Below are positions 40,939 through 50,109 of a stretch of 64,000 nucleotides of DNA, piece by piece. The stretch is from Dehalococcoidales bacterium (GTDB lineage: Bacteria > Chloroflexota > Dehalococcoidia > Dehalococcoidales > UBA2162): the NCBI GenBank assembly GCA_016932435.1, contig JAFGCW010000045.1, positions 1-64,000 on the forward strand. The letters are read 5' to 3'. The first letter of the stretch is position 1. The number at the start of each line of letters is the position of its first letter. The translations under genes were made by a program, and so were the position numbers. The notes below the pieces were generated by a model that worked only from the letters and a program-made list of their open reading frames with translations, made no database searches and was not told the origin of the DNA.

Positions 40939-41382
40939 TCAGTTACCGGTTTTCTCTTTTAACTCCCGTTCATACATTTTCTGGTGCGTGGTAGCCAGGA
41001 ACCATATCGGACTGTCCACCCTTCGGGCGTACACAGGGCAGTGGTCTACTCCCGCCGGGATAAATATCATACATGTTTCCGTCAGCGTGTATTTTTCACC
41101 GTCAAGGTATAAATCAATTTCGCCACCCAGGTCGAACGGGTCATCGAACTTTGTACCTATAAAACCCAGGTACTCATCGAAATCATGTGAATGGGTATTG
41201 TCGGGATATGGAACATCCGAAGCCTCGTACAGCCAGGTACCCTGGAAATAATATCCACCCTTAACGATTTCCTCATCAACATATATATTACTTTTGCGTA
41301 CTTTTCCCCATTTTTCCCACTCATCCAGCTCGTCCTGCCTGGGTCTGGTTATAATATTCTTACTGTATTTTTGTTCCGCCAT
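40939..41382 (-). CDS. cupin-like small protein
   Basis: A 147-residue protein with a metal-binding cupin pattern NTHSHDFDEYLGFIG in the middle and ETCMIFIPAGVDHCPVYARRV after it, where H, H, E and a late H could bind metal. The family is unnamed to me and may be an oxygenase, isomerase or binding protein. It is the third gene of a minus-strand set with two EthD-type proteins. GGAG precedes its ATG. Confidence 0.75.
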   Translation of the reverse strand: MAEQKYSKNIITRPRQDELDEWEKWGKVRKSNIYVDEEIVKGGYYFQGTWLYEASDVPYPDNTHSHDFDEYLGFIGTKFDDPFDLGGEIDLYLDGEKYTLTETCMIFIPAGVDHCPVYARRVDSPIWFLATTHQKMYERELKEKTGN

Positions 41383-41406
41383 TTGTTACTCCGTTCTGCT
41401 TTTATG

Positions 41407-41748
41407 TTATTTCAGTTCATCCTTTACCACATGTTCTTCGACCACCCACAGGAATCCTTTACGCATCTCGGAAAATTTCTCACCGTCGGCAGCCAGCGGC
41501 CTCCCCGCGTCAGTCTGCAGATAAGCAAGTGAATTCTCGAACGCTTCCATGTTGTCGTACCACATTTCCACAATACCGTCACCTTCGTATTCACGTCCGG
41601 GTGTCGTGATGAAATGGTTCTGCACATATTTCCTTAATCCAGGGATCATGTCCGCAGCCAGTTGCGCATGGGTCTCTCTCCAGTATTTGCTGAATTCCTC
41701 CCTGGTCATTCCCGGTTTCCTGTAAGCCAGTGAAATTGATTTAATCAT
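41407..41748 (-). CDS. EthD domain protein
   Basis: A 113-residue dimeric alpha-beta barrel protein. SLAYRKPGMTREEFSKYWRETHAQLAADMIPGLRKYVQNH is the EthD signature (K-x-G-M-T-x-E-E-F ... H). Members assist in degradation of ethers or polyketide-type substrates, and many have no known activity. AGGAG precedes the ATG. It is in an operon with the cupin-like and second EthD-like genes. Confidence 0.88.
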   Translation of the reverse strand: MIKSISLAYRKPGMTREEFSKYWRETHAQLAADMIPGLRKYVQNHFITTPGREYEGDGIVEMWYDNMEAFENSLAYLQTDAGRPLAADGEKFSEMRKGFLWVVEEHVVKDELK

Positions 41749-41830
41749 CGATACTCCTCTTTTATATTTATTAATTTTTAATAACGGTCTCCTGGGCTTG
41801 TTCCAGATTATCGCAGTTTCTGGCCTTTGC

Positions 41831-42169
41831 CTACTTTCTGCTCCACGACTTCATCAGTTCATAGGACGCCGCCCATTTCATTTCGAATCCTACCGTTTCT
41901 TTCCTTTCCTCGAAATCCTTTACCGCATCGGCAAATGCTTCACTCTTCGGAAAAGCAACAAGTGCTTCTTCATCTTCGAACTCGTATATAGCCAGATACT
42001 TTGCGTTATCGCCGGCATCGCCGATACACCGGTACCGGCCTGCCTGTTTCAGTCCGTCGAAACCGAAGAACATCGGAACGTGGAGATCGGTATACCACCT
42101 GTTGAACTCTTCCTCCTTGTCAGGTGTGCTCTGTGAAGCTACTATTTGTATGATTTTATAACTCGCCAT
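41831..42169 (-). CDS. EthD/ABM-like dimeric alpha-beta barrel protein
   Basis: A 112-residue protein with YKIIQIVASQSTPDKEEEFNRWYTDLHVPMFFGFDGLKQAGRY, resembling EthD-like domains (W-Y-x-D-x-H-V-P). The start is 42169 after AAGGAGT; the longer in-frame start is rejected. It is first in a three-gene minus-strand set, divergent from the SDR/acyl-CoA dehydrogenase pair. A role in the same catabolic pathway is likely but unproven. Confidence 0.82.
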   Translation of the reverse strand: MASYKIIQIVASQSTPDKEEEFNRWYTDLHVPMFFGFDGLKQAGRYRCIGDAGDNAKYLAIYEFEDEEALVAFPKSEAFADAVKDFEERKETVGFEMKWAASYELMKSWSRK

Positions 42170-42354
42170 ATCTACTCCTTGAGTTGTTTTCTCTAATGAT
42201 AAACAGGATACCATTTTGAGCCTGTAACCGATAGAGTTATATCATTAAATTTTACCCGGATTGAAAAAACACTTTCATCTTAACCATATTTGGCATTATA
42301 ATCTAACAAAATATCAGACCGAACAAACCGGTGGTCGGTTATCGAGGAGGGAAT

Positions 42355-43251
42355 ATGGAAGACCTGCTGAAAGACAGGATTGCGGTCGTTACCGGCGCGG
42401 GAGGAGGAATCGGAAAAGCCGAAGCTCTGGGACTCGCCGCCAGAGGAGCCAAAGTGGTTGTGAATGATATCGGTACCTCACACGATGGTTTGGGAATTTC
42501 GGACGACCCGGCCGACAGGACGGTTGAAGAAATAATCCAGGCCGGAGGAACAGCTATTGCCAGTCATGACTCGGTTGCCGATGAAAAAGGAGCCAATGCA
42601 ATCATCCGACTTGCCATGGAAACGTTCGGCCGACTGGATATCCTGATAAATAACGCCGGTATTTTACGCGTTGCTCCTGTCTATGACATAGAAACCGAAG
42701 ACTTCGATGCCGTTATCAAAACCCACCTTTACGGTACCTTCTACTGCACCCGGGCTGCCTGCGAGATTATGAAGGAGCAGGATTACGGCAGGATAGTATG
42801 TACCTCTTCGCACACCGGATTCGGTCTTGAAGACCAGGCAATGTATTCCGCTGCCAAAGAAGGCATAGCCGGGTTTGCCCGTACCGTAGCCAGGGATATG
42901 GTAAAATTCGGAGTAACCTGCAACATCATCCGCCCGATAGCATTGTGGAGAGGGAAACCTTTCAAAGCCCTTGAAAACGACCTTCCGGAAGATATTGCAG
43001 CCCTGGTTGTCTATCTTGCCAGCGAACCGGCCGGTGATATCAACGGATGTATATTCGAGGTCTGGCACGGCCACGTAGGGATATTCGCCGAACCGCCGCC
43101 GGTACAGCAGATACTCTGGAAAGACGGACGCTGGACGCCGGAAGAACTGAAGAAGTTGATGCCTGAAACCCTTACCAGGGGAAGGACCAGCGAAGACCTG
43201 CCCCAGACAATGCCGTTTATGCTGAACGTCACCGACCAGGAAGGAATTTAA
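42355..43251 (+). CDS. short-chain dehydrogenase/reductase
   Basis: A 298-residue SDR. The cofactor motif is VVTGAGGGIGKAEALGLAARG (TGxxxGxG), with NNAG in ILINNAGIL and the catalytic YSAAK in QAMYSAAKEG. The C-terminal 60 residues extend beyond the usual 250-residue core. This architecture resembles hydroxyacyl-CoA/multifunctional-enzyme-type SDRs. GAGGAGGG precedes the ATG at 42355; the GTG at 42331 is rejected. It lies 1 bp before the acyl-CoA dehydrogenase, so both probably act in a beta-oxidation-like pathway. A TATAAT at 42297 may be its promoter. Confidence 0.9.
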   Translation: MEDLLKDRIAVVTGAGGGIGKAEALGLAARGAKVVVNDIGTSHDGLGISDDPADRTVEEIIQAGGTAIASHDSVADEKGANAIIRLAMETFGRLDILINNAGILRVAPVYDIETEDFDAVIKTHLYGTFYCTRAACEIMKEQDYGRIVCTSSHTGFGLEDQAMYSAAKEGIAGFARTVARDMVKFGVTCNIIRPIALWRGKPFKALENDLPEDIAALVVYLASEPAGDINGCIFEVWHGHVGIFAEPPPVQQILWKDGRWTPEELKKLMPETLTRGRTSEDLPQTMPFMLNVTDQEGI

Positions 43252-43252
43252 T

Positions 43253-44455
43253 ATGGACTTCATCCTTACACCTGAAGAGGAAGTATTCAAGAAAGAACTG
43301 AACGACTGGCTCGATGAGAACCTTATCGATATGCCGGCGTGGTGGGGCAAGACCAATATCACCAGTCCCAATATGGAACTGGAAGAATACATGGACTTCT
43401 ACCACACCTGGCATCAGAAGCTGAATCAAGCCGGTTTTGTCGGTATAACCTGGCCAAAAGAATACGGCGGCAGGGGCGGCACGCTTGTCGATCAATGGAT
43501 ATTCAACGAGGAGATGGCGAAACGCCGCGCGCCCCCGATTCTGGCGAATTTAGGACTCGGCTGGGCAGGGCCGACGATACTGCTTGCCGGTACCGAGGAA
43601 CAGAAGAAGCGATTTCTTCCCCGTATTCTCAGCGCTGACGATCACTGGTGCCAGGCATTTTCCGAGCCTGAAGCCGGTTCTGACCTGGCTAATACCCAGA
43701 CCAGGGCGGTAGAAGACGGCAATGATTTTATAATAAACGGTCAGAAAGTATGGACGACCGGAGCAATGAGGTCGGACTGGGCTATCCTGCTGGCCAGGAC
43801 AGACGCCAGTCCGGACATTCCCAGGCACAAGGGACTCACCTATTTTCTACTCGATATGAAAACTCCCGGTGTTACGATCAATCCAATGCGTGAAATGAAC
43901 GGGGATTACCTGTTCTGCGAAACTTTCCTCGATGACGTAAGAATACCGAAAAGTCTCGTGGTGGGTGAGGTTAACCAGGGATGGTACATATCCATGCGTA
44001 CCCTCGAGTTCGAGAGAACGAACTCGAACTCGGCGAACGTTCAGATAAACACCATCCTGAACCTTATCGACCTTGTCAGGACGATGGAGAAAAATGGTGT
44101 ACTGTTGTCTCAGAATCCGATAATTCGCCAGAAAATAGCCCAGTTTTACATCGAAGCCAATGTCTGTAAATACATCGGACTCCGTACTCTGACACGGCAG
44201 ATACGAGGGATCGACCCCGGTCCGGAAAGCGCCGTAGGAAGCCTGATGTCGATGGAACTAAACCAGCGACTCCAGGACTTTGCCATGTACCTCGAAGGAC
44301 CCTACAGTCGACTGGTCAAAGGCTCGAAGTATTCAATAGATGACGGAAGGTGGCAGCGAAGCTTCCTGTCGTCCCGCGGTGATACCATCATGACCGGGAC
44401 ATCCCAGATAAAGAGGAATGTTATCGCTCAGAGGTCTTTAGGACTTCCCAGGTAG
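43253..44455 (+). CDS. acyl-CoA dehydrogenase
   Basis: A 400-residue FAD enzyme. Residues 1-120 form the alpha-helical domain (MDFILTPEEEVFKKELNDWLDENL). AFSEPEAGSDLANTQTRAV and WTTGAMRSDWAILLARTD form the FAD-binding beta domain, and TGTSQIKRNVIAQRSLGLPR is the typical end. It oxidises an acyl-CoA to an enoyl-CoA, passing electrons to ETF. An EtfB-like gene is encoded at 58624 in the same window, though without EtfA. It is directly downstream of the SDR. Confidence 0.92.
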   Translation: MDFILTPEEEVFKKELNDWLDENLIDMPAWWGKTNITSPNMELEEYMDFYHTWHQKLNQAGFVGITWPKEYGGRGGTLVDQWIFNEEMAKRRAPPILANLGLGWAGPTILLAGTEEQKKRFLPRILSADDHWCQAFSEPEAGSDLANTQTRAVEDGNDFIINGQKVWTTGAMRSDWAILLARTDASPDIPRHKGLTYFLLDMKTPGVTINPMREMNGDYLFCETFLDDVRIPKSLVVGEVNQGWYISMRTLEFERTNSNSANVQINTILNLIDLVRTMEKNGVLLSQNPIIRQKIAQFYIEANVCKYIGLRTLTRQIRGIDPGPESAVGSLMSMELNQRLQDFAMYLEGPYSRLVKGSKYSIDDGRWQRSFLSSRGDTIMTGTSQIKRNVIAQRSLGLPR

Positions 44456-44516
44456 CAATAGAACATAAAAAAGGCCACAGATTGCTAAAGATCTAATTAC
44501 AAATATAAAAAATGGT

Positions 44517-45137
44517 ATGAATAAACTACTGGTGGTTTTTACCCTTCTCTTATTAGTTGCAAGCATATCAGTTTCAGGTTGCTCAGAACGAGAACCTATA
44601 CTTCCTGATGAGGTTGTAGAGAAAATTACTAATAACCTGGGATATGCCCTGGCGCCAACCTGGTTACCAGAAGAATATGAATACGCGGGACCTTTTACGA
44701 ATAATGTCGTAACCGGTAGAACGTTCTCTGGTGACGGACTAATGATACAAAGTTACGGTAATTATGCTTCTGGAGGAATCGAGGATAGCCTGGTTATGAG
44801 TTATCCCTCTCCCACACTGGATACCATTCCTTCAACCTTCCTGGAAATAACCGGACTGATACCGCCGGAAGACGCGATAACCAAAATTGAAATAAACGGG
44901 AACACAGCCTATCTCTACCAGGGATCATGGTCGGATGAAACACGCCAGCGGGTTGCCAAACTGGAAGAACCCATCGATCCCGAATGGGACTATGAAAGAA
45001 GTATGTCTATCCGGTTTACCATCGATGTGCCCGATGAAGGAAGTATCTGGGTCAACATACAGACTGTTTTCTCTGTCGAGGATATCACTCAAAAAGACCT
45101 GGTGAAGATTGCCAAATCGGTAATAGTGATAGAATGA
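44517..45137 (+). CDS. hypothetical lipoprotein
   Basis: A 206-residue protein with a signal peptide and a lipobox SVSGC at C22. The mature part begins REPILPDEVVEKITNNLGYALAPTWLPEEYEYAG and has alternating beta-type segments. It weakly recalls DUF4367-type regulatory anti-sigma domains (YLPEGY-like motif, NGNTAYLYQG), but I cannot assign a family. There is no strong ribosome binding site. It stands alone before the LuxR regulator. Confidence 0.75.
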   Translation: MNKLLVVFTLLLLVASISVSGCSEREPILPDEVVEKITNNLGYALAPTWLPEEYEYAGPFTNNVVTGRTFSGDGLMIQSYGNYASGGIEDSLVMSYPSPTLDTIPSTFLEITGLIPPEDAITKIEINGNTAYLYQGSWSDETRQRVAKLEEPIDPEWDYERSMSIRFTIDVPDEGSIWVNIQTVFSVEDITQKDLVKIAKSVIVIE

Positions 45138-45139
45138 CG

Positions 45140-45196
45140 TGACGTCACAAATAGTCATTATTAGTACATGAGTACAATAAGCTATTGTGATATAAT
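45140..45196 (+). promoter_or_regulatory. palindrome and extended -10 upstream of the MalT/LuxR-type gene
   Basis: GTGACGTCAC (45140-45149) is a perfect 10-bp palindrome just after the lipoprotein stop. TGATATAAT at 45188-45196 is an extended -10 about 55 bp before the regulator start. The palindrome may be an operator, possibly for autoregulation; this is inference. Confidence 0.45.
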
Positions 45197-45249
45197 ATGT
45201 TATCTTCCGTTTCTACCGTAAAATCAGGTACCAAAAGACAGGGATTGAA

Positions 45250-47865
45250 GTGGAAACGCCATTATTAACAACTAAACTCAATGTACCTCCGACTCGACCG
45301 CATATAGTATCACGCCCCCGTTTACTAGAGAAACTGGAAGAAAGCCTCAGTTTTAACCTTGTCCTTGTCTCTGCCCCTGCCGGCTTCGGCAAGTCCACGC
45401 TTTTAAGTGAATGGACTCGCTCCAGCCAGCCCAAAGTGGGTACAGCCTGGGTTTCACTGGATGAAGGTGATAACGACCCGATCCGTTTCTGGGACTACTT
45501 TATTACCGCCATGCAAACGCTACAGCCCGGATGCGGGGAAAAAATCCTGCTCTGGCTGCATTCTTCCCAGCCACCGCCTACCGAGTCGATGCTGACCGCG
45601 TTAATAAATGAGCTCTCTGCTGTAAAGGGTGACTTTGTTATCGTCCTTGACGACTATCACCTCATCACATCCCAACAGATACACGCCGGTATCACCTTTT
45701 TTATCGATCACTCACCTGCACGTATTCATCTGATGATTGCGTCTCGTTCCGATCCACCGTTACCTCTGGCACGTTTTCGTGGCAAAAATATGATGCTTGA
45801 ATTACATACCGACGATCTTCGGTTTACAGCAGATGAGACTACCAGTTTGATGAAGGTATTGAAAACGCCGGCACTTACAGCGAAAGATATCGCCGCCCTT
45901 GACGAACGCACCGAAGGCTGGGCAGTCGGACTGAAAATGGCAGCTCTGTCCATGAAAGGGAGTAAAGATATCACCGGGTTTGTCGCTGACTTCACCGGCA
46001 GCCAGCGTTATATCATGGACTATCTGATGGAAGAGGTACTCCGGAAGCAGTCGCAGGAGACACGTGAATTCCTGATGAAAACCTCGGTTCTGGAAAGGCT
46101 GAACGACTCCTTGTGTAGTTTCATCACCGGACGGAAAGACAGCCAGGATATACTCCTCAACCTTGAGCGGGATCACCTCTTTATCGTACCGCTGGATGAA
46201 ATGCGCCAGTGGTACCGCTACGAACACCTCTTCGCTGACCTGCTCAGGCACCAATGTGGATCAGTCTACGGTATGGAACAGGTCGCCGCTTTACACCGGC
46301 AGGCAAGTCAATGGTATGAGGAAAATGATTTTCCGGATGAAACGATACATCATGCTTTGGAGGCTAAAGACTGGCAGTTAGTAATAAGGCTTGTTGATGT
46401 TTATTACGAGGTTCCGCGAAAACGGGGAGAGTACAACACCCTGGTAGGCTGGTTCCACGCAATACCTCAGGAGACATTGCGTGAACACCTTCGCCTGTAC
46501 AGCCATTACGCCAGCCTGCTCGCTGCCACAGGTCAACCTGAAGCAGCCGAGGTTGCTCTAACCTATCTGGAAACAGCAACTCTTGATGATACTACCAGGG
46601 GAGAGGTAACTTTTACACGTGGTATCGTTTTCCGGCACCGGGGAGACCAGCGCTGTATCGAGCTGTTCGAGAATGCTTTCGCCCTGCTGCCACCTGACGA
46701 AGTGGCGATGCGCTGCCGGGTAGCTGCAAGTATAGCACATGTTCGGCAACGTTATAATAATTTTCAGGAAGCTGAAAAGTGGGCAACGATAGCCTGCGAG
46801 TTGGGACAGCAAGCTGGAGATATCGTATCCGTACGTATGGCGATGGGACAAATAGGCATTGTTAACTCTTATCAAGGCAAGATGAAACGTGCTATTGAAA
46901 TCTACAAAAAAGCGAATGAGCTTGCCAGGCAAACGGCATGGCTGGACCAATCCTACGATATGCTGTGCATGAACCTTTACTATTTAAACGACCTTGAAGC
47001 ATCAGCTGAGAATGCCAGGTTGGCGATTGAGGGGTATGAAAAGAGCGGAGAGAATACCGGGATGATCACGGCATTTAGATTTCAAGCCGAGATATGTCTG
47101 GCTCGAGGAGATGAGGTTGAAGCAGACGCGTTGATGACAAAACTAGATGAGGCTAGTCGCCATCCGTCAATCGACTCAACCTGGTATGCCAGTTACATTG
47201 CCGCCCGCGTCAGGTATGCTATCCAGCGGAACAATATTGAAGAAGCCTCTGCATGGGGAGAGCAACTGCCCGATCTGGCAGGTATAATGCTTGCTGACCG
47301 ACCTATCACCGCACGTTTACTGCTGGCACAGGGTAAGAGAGAACCGGCAGCCAGGCTCTTACGAGAGATGTACGAGAAGGTTATCCAGCTCGGTGCAACT
47401 ATAATGGTGATTCGCGTGCGTATCTACCAGGCATTGGCAGCAGACAATAAGGACCAGGCGCTGGAGTTCCTGGCTGAAGCCCTGACCTTGGCAGAGCCGG
47501 AAGGTATTATCCGCTTCTTCGTCGATGAAGGCAAACTGCTTAAACCGCTGTTAGAAAGTGTCCTGTTAAGAAACATTACGCCTGGATTTACAAAAAAGTT
47601 GCTTGACATCATCGAAGATGAGAAGCGGCAAAGGCAAACCAGGGAACGGGCTTCCGCACCTCCAGCACCACAAAGCATCCTTAGTGAGCGGGAACTGGAA
47701 ATAGTGAAACTGCTGGCTGATGATGTATCAAATCAGTTTATCGCCGATCAATTATGTGTAAGTCTCGGTACAGTAAAAACTCACGTTCATCACATTATCC
47801 AAAAGCTGGAAGTAATAGATCGCCGCCAGGCGGCCCAACGGGCAAAGGAACTCAAGCTACTCTAG
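45250..47865 (+). CDS. MalT-like LuxR family transcriptional regulator (ATP-dependent, LAL type)
   Basis: An 871-residue regulator. The N-terminal STAND-type ATPase has Walker A APAGFGKST (42-50) and Walker B VIVLDDYH (130-137). A long middle region carries TPR-like helical repeats (RGIVFRHRG, AYREAA-type pairs). The C-terminal LuxR helix-turn-helix starts at LSERELEIVKLLADD (about 811-871) with TVKTHVHHIIQKL. Such regulators bind ATP and an inducer, then oligomerise on DNA. GTG start. Iterated AATCTATC boxes lie just downstream of the gene. It probably controls genes in this island. Confidence 0.94.
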   Translation: METPLLTTKLNVPPTRPHIVSRPRLLEKLEESLSFNLVLVSAPAGFGKSTLLSEWTRSSQPKVGTAWVSLDEGDNDPIRFWDYFITAMQTLQPGCGEKILLWLHSSQPPPTESMLTALINELSAVKGDFVIVLDDYHLITSQQIHAGITFFIDHSPARIHLMIASRSDPPLPLARFRGKNMMLELHTDDLRFTADETTSLMKVLKTPALTAKDIAALDERTEGWAVGLKMAALSMKGSKDITGFVADFTGSQRYIMDYLMEEVLRKQSQETREFLMKTSVLERLNDSLCSFITGRKDSQDILLNLERDHLFIVPLDEMRQWYRYEHLFADLLRHQCGSVYGMEQVAALHRQASQWYEENDFPDETIHHALEAKDWQLVIRLVDVYYEVPRKRGEYNTLVGWFHAIPQETLREHLRLYSHYASLLAATGQPEAAEVALTYLETATLDDTTRGEVTFTRGIVFRHRGDQRCIELFENAFALLPPDEVAMRCRVAASIAHVRQRYNNFQEAEKWATIACELGQQAGDIVSVRMAMGQIGIVNSYQGKMKRAIEIYKKANELARQTAWLDQSYDMLCMNLYYLNDLEASAENARLAIEGYEKSGENTGMITAFRFQAEICLARGDEVEADALMTKLDEASRHPSIDSTWYASYIAARVRYAIQRNNIEEASAWGEQLPDLAGIMLADRPITARLLLAQGKREPAARLLREMYEKVIQLGATIMVIRVRIYQALAADNKDQALEFLAEALTLAEPEGIIRFFVDEGKLLKPLLESVLLRNITPGFTKKLLDIIEDEKRQRQTRERASAPPAPQSILSERELEIVKLLADDVSNQFIADQLCVSLGTVKTHVHHIIQKLEVIDRRQAAQRAKELKLL

Positions 47866-47901
47866 CTTTCGATTCTCTCCTATTATTCCCTATACACTTG
47901 A

Positions 47902-47945
47902 AATCTATCCCCAAAATCTATCTTTGAATCTATCCTCGATAGATT
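47902..47945. promoter_or_regulatory. iterated AATCTATC boxes, candidate operator
   Basis: AATCTATC occurs at 47902-47909, 47915-47922 and 47927-47934, spaced 13 and 12 bp apart. GATAGATT at 47938-47945 is the inverted copy. The last two form a perfect 8-bp palindrome with a 3-bp spacer. The array lies in the 141-bp gap between the MalT/LuxR-type gene and the following small gene. It is the right kind of site for cooperative binding. Confidence 0.6.
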
Positions 47946-48006
47946 ACGCGCGCCTTTTTCACTGATAGCATTTTCTCATAAGGTTTTTACGCGAGGGTAG
48001 AACAAG

Positions 48007-48255
48007 TTGGTTCAGGTTAAAATCAAAGTGAAGGGAAAACTGGATGAAAACTGGTCTGACTGGTTTGACGGCTTCAAAATCACTCATGCTTCCGAATACT
48101 CGATCCTGGAAGGTCCCGTACGAGACCAGGCTGAACTCCGCGGGATTTTATCCAGACTCGCCGACCTGGGACTCGAACTGCTATCCGTAAATACGTTATC
48201 CGAACCTAAAACGAAAAGCAGTGTTATGGATATATTGCAGGAACGCGAAAAGTAA
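48007..48255 (+). CDS. small conserved hypothetical protein (82 aa)
   Basis: An 82-residue protein with KGKLDENWSDWFDGFKITHASEYSILEGPVRDQAELRGILSRLADLGLELLSVN. This pattern occurs in small proteins of Chloroflexota and actinobacteria that often sit near LuxR-type regulators, as I recall it. Function unknown. The TTG start has a GAGGG about 10 bp upstream. The downstream alpha/beta hydrolase follows after 47 bp, probably in one transcript controlled by the AATCTATC array. Confidence 0.7.
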   Translation: MVQVKIKVKGKLDENWSDWFDGFKITHASEYSILEGPVRDQAELRGILSRLADLGLELLSVNTLSEPKTKSSVMDILQEREK

Positions 48256-48302
48256 GTATCACATTCAAAGTTCTGGTCTATATAAAAAAGGAGGAATATA
48301 TC

Positions 48303-49175
48303 ATGAATGGTAAAGTAAAATCTGCGGACGGCGTGTCCATTGCCTATCAGGTTAACGGCAGTGGCAATCCTACACTCGTCTTTGTCCATGCCTGGTGCTG
48401 TGACAAGAGCTACTGGGACTCACAAGTCCCCTACTTCTCGCACAAGCATACAGTGATAACTCTTGACCTTGCCGGGCATGGCGAATCCGGACTTAACCGT
48501 GACAAATGGACAGTGGCTTCCTTCGGGGAAGATGTAGCAGCCGTCGTTAATCACCTTACTCCTGAGCAGGTTGTGCTCATCGCGCATTGTATGCCAACGC
48601 CAGCCATCCTTGAAGCGTCGCAACGGATACCCGGCCTTCTGGGATTAGTAGTGGTTGAGTACCTTACGGACGTGAACCGGAAGACTGATCAGGCGCAGTT
48701 TGACCGTCTCGCAGTGCTACGCTCGAGTCCGCCTGAGGTGTTCCGTGACAGGATACGTACATTAGCTTCCGGTATGTTTGTCGAGACATCCGATCCAGCA
48801 TTGATTGAATGGATCACTTCCGACATGTCTTCAACACCACAAGACGTCGGCATAGGTGCGGCTGAGGAATTCCTCAGTTATGACTTTGGCCAGGCGTTGA
48901 AAAAGGTAGACGTCCCAGTATGGTGCATCTCCGCGGATAACCATCCTTTTAACCTTGATGCAGCACGACAACACTGCCCTTCTTTCGAGGCGGTTTTTAT
49001 GTCCGGAGTAGGCCATTTTGTCATGCTGGAAGATCCTGAAACGTTCAATAGTCTTCTTGATGGAATCGTCCGCAAACTTGTGGTTCGGTTGCTAGAGGTA
49101 CTTACCAGGTTCACCCCGCACCTTATTAGAGATGGCTCTCATGTCTCAAGTCAGGTAATTACGCCGGCTTGCTAA
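48303..49175 (+). CDS. alpha/beta hydrolase
   Basis: A 290-residue hydrolase. NPTLVFVHAWCCDKSYWDSQ supplies the oxyanion region, and VLIAHCMPTPAILEA has the nucleophile elbow. Here the elbow is HCM rather than the standard GxSxG (cysteine at the nucleophile position), which is unusual. Later elements ISADNHPFNLD and GVGHFVMLEDPETF give the acid and histidine. A C-terminal tail of about 30 residues is extra. AAGGAGG precedes the ATG. A cysteine nucleophile would suggest a dienelactone-hydrolase-like or altered activity. Confidence 0.8.
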   Translation: MNGKVKSADGVSIAYQVNGSGNPTLVFVHAWCCDKSYWDSQVPYFSHKHTVITLDLAGHGESGLNRDKWTVASFGEDVAAVVNHLTPEQVVLIAHCMPTPAILEASQRIPGLLGLVVVEYLTDVNRKTDQAQFDRLAVLRSSPPEVFRDRIRTLASGMFVETSDPALIEWITSDMSSTPQDVGIGAAEEFLSYDFGQALKKVDVPVWCISADNHPFNLDAARQHCPSFEAVFMSGVGHFVMLEDPETFNSLLDGIVRKLVVRLLEVLTRFTPHLIRDGSHVSSQVITPAC

Positions 49176-49309
49176 CACCGGGCTTAACCTTATATCGATA
49201 GGTACCTGCTCGAGAGATGGTAAAGAGGAGGTAGTGAATATAGGACGAAAAACAACGATTTACGATATGAATAAGACCGTATCTAATAATAAAAAAGAGG
49301 AGAATTTAC

Positions 49310-49849
49310 ATGAAAAAAATACATAAGATCTCGATAATAACAGTAATCGTTATCGCGCTGGCGGTCGTTGGTTTACTTCCTTCGGGAGTTGCTTTTGCTG
49401 ATCAGACAAGCCATACTGTAAAGTTCCATTTCTCTTCACTCAATCAGAATAATTATCCTTTGAAGGACGGTTTTGTGTTATCCATCCACATGAATGGTCC
49501 TGTCTATTTCGAAAAGAAAGTATTCCAGCTACGCGGTGCTAAACCTGATACCGAGTTTTTCATCTATCGAGTATTCGGAATAGATTTATTCATACCTGGA
49601 ACAGGACTGGTACCTGCGGGCACACCCCTCCCAGCTGGTGATTCTTTCTGGACAGACAAAGACGGCAATGGTCATATTATTACTAGTATGCCTCCAGATG
49701 CGCCGATGCTGCAATTAGCTAAGTCTTATGGTATAGACCATCTACCTATATCGAACCTATTATCTGATGGTCGACTGGAGGAAGGCGGTGTACCAGCTTA
49801 CATGTCTGAAGAGCATATAATCTATTTGGATTTTAAATGGACACCGTAA
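49310..49849 (+). CDS. secreted hypothetical protein
   Basis: A 179-residue protein with a clear signal peptide (KKIHKISIITVIVIALAVVGLL, cleavage near AFA-DQ at about residue 30). The mature part, SHTVKFHFSSLNQNNYPLKDGFVLSIHMNGPVYFEKKVF, looks like a beta-sandwich. No family recognised. AAGAGGAG precedes the ATG. It follows the alpha/beta hydrolase after 134 bp and may be regulated with it. Confidence 0.7.
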   Translation: MKKIHKISIITVIVIALAVVGLLPSGVAFADQTSHTVKFHFSSLNQNNYPLKDGFVLSIHMNGPVYFEKKVFQLRGAKPDTEFFIYRVFGIDLFIPGTGLVPAGTPLPAGDSFWTDKDGNGHIITSMPPDAPMLQLAKSYGIDHLPISNLLSDGRLEEGGVPAYMSEEHIIYLDFKWTP

Positions 49850-49924
49850 TAATATAAACTCATTCTCTGGAATTTGGTTGAGCTAGCGATAAAAGAAGCC
49901 TTATTTTCTTTTCGCCGATGTTTT

Positions 49925-49958
49925 GGTAAAGAGGAGTCCGTTCAGGCTCCTCCTTACC
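49925..49958. terminator. strong hairpin, possible terminator
   Basis: GGTAA-a-GAGGAG-t-CC-gttca-GG-CTCCTC-c-TTACC forms a stem of about 13 bp. No T run follows (GTTATTTAAC), so it may end transcripts by a factor-dependent route or be a structural element. It lies in the 260-bp gap before hypA, which otherwise holds nothing clear. Confidence 0.5.
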
Positions 49959-50109
49959 GTTATTTAACACGCTCTCTGTCCCGCAGGTTAAATGAATATG
50001 CTGAATACCGGCAATGCAATGTCTTCACCGATCCTGATTTCAATATAGAAATACCCTTGCATACATGTTCTTCTCCAGATACAATAACAGCCAAATCCGG
50101 TATGAAACC

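Noticed and set aside
45137..45150. GTGACGTCAC palindrome as an integration or origin site
   Set aside because: It is only 10 bp and unaccompanied by integrase, iterons or other signs; kept only as a possible operator.
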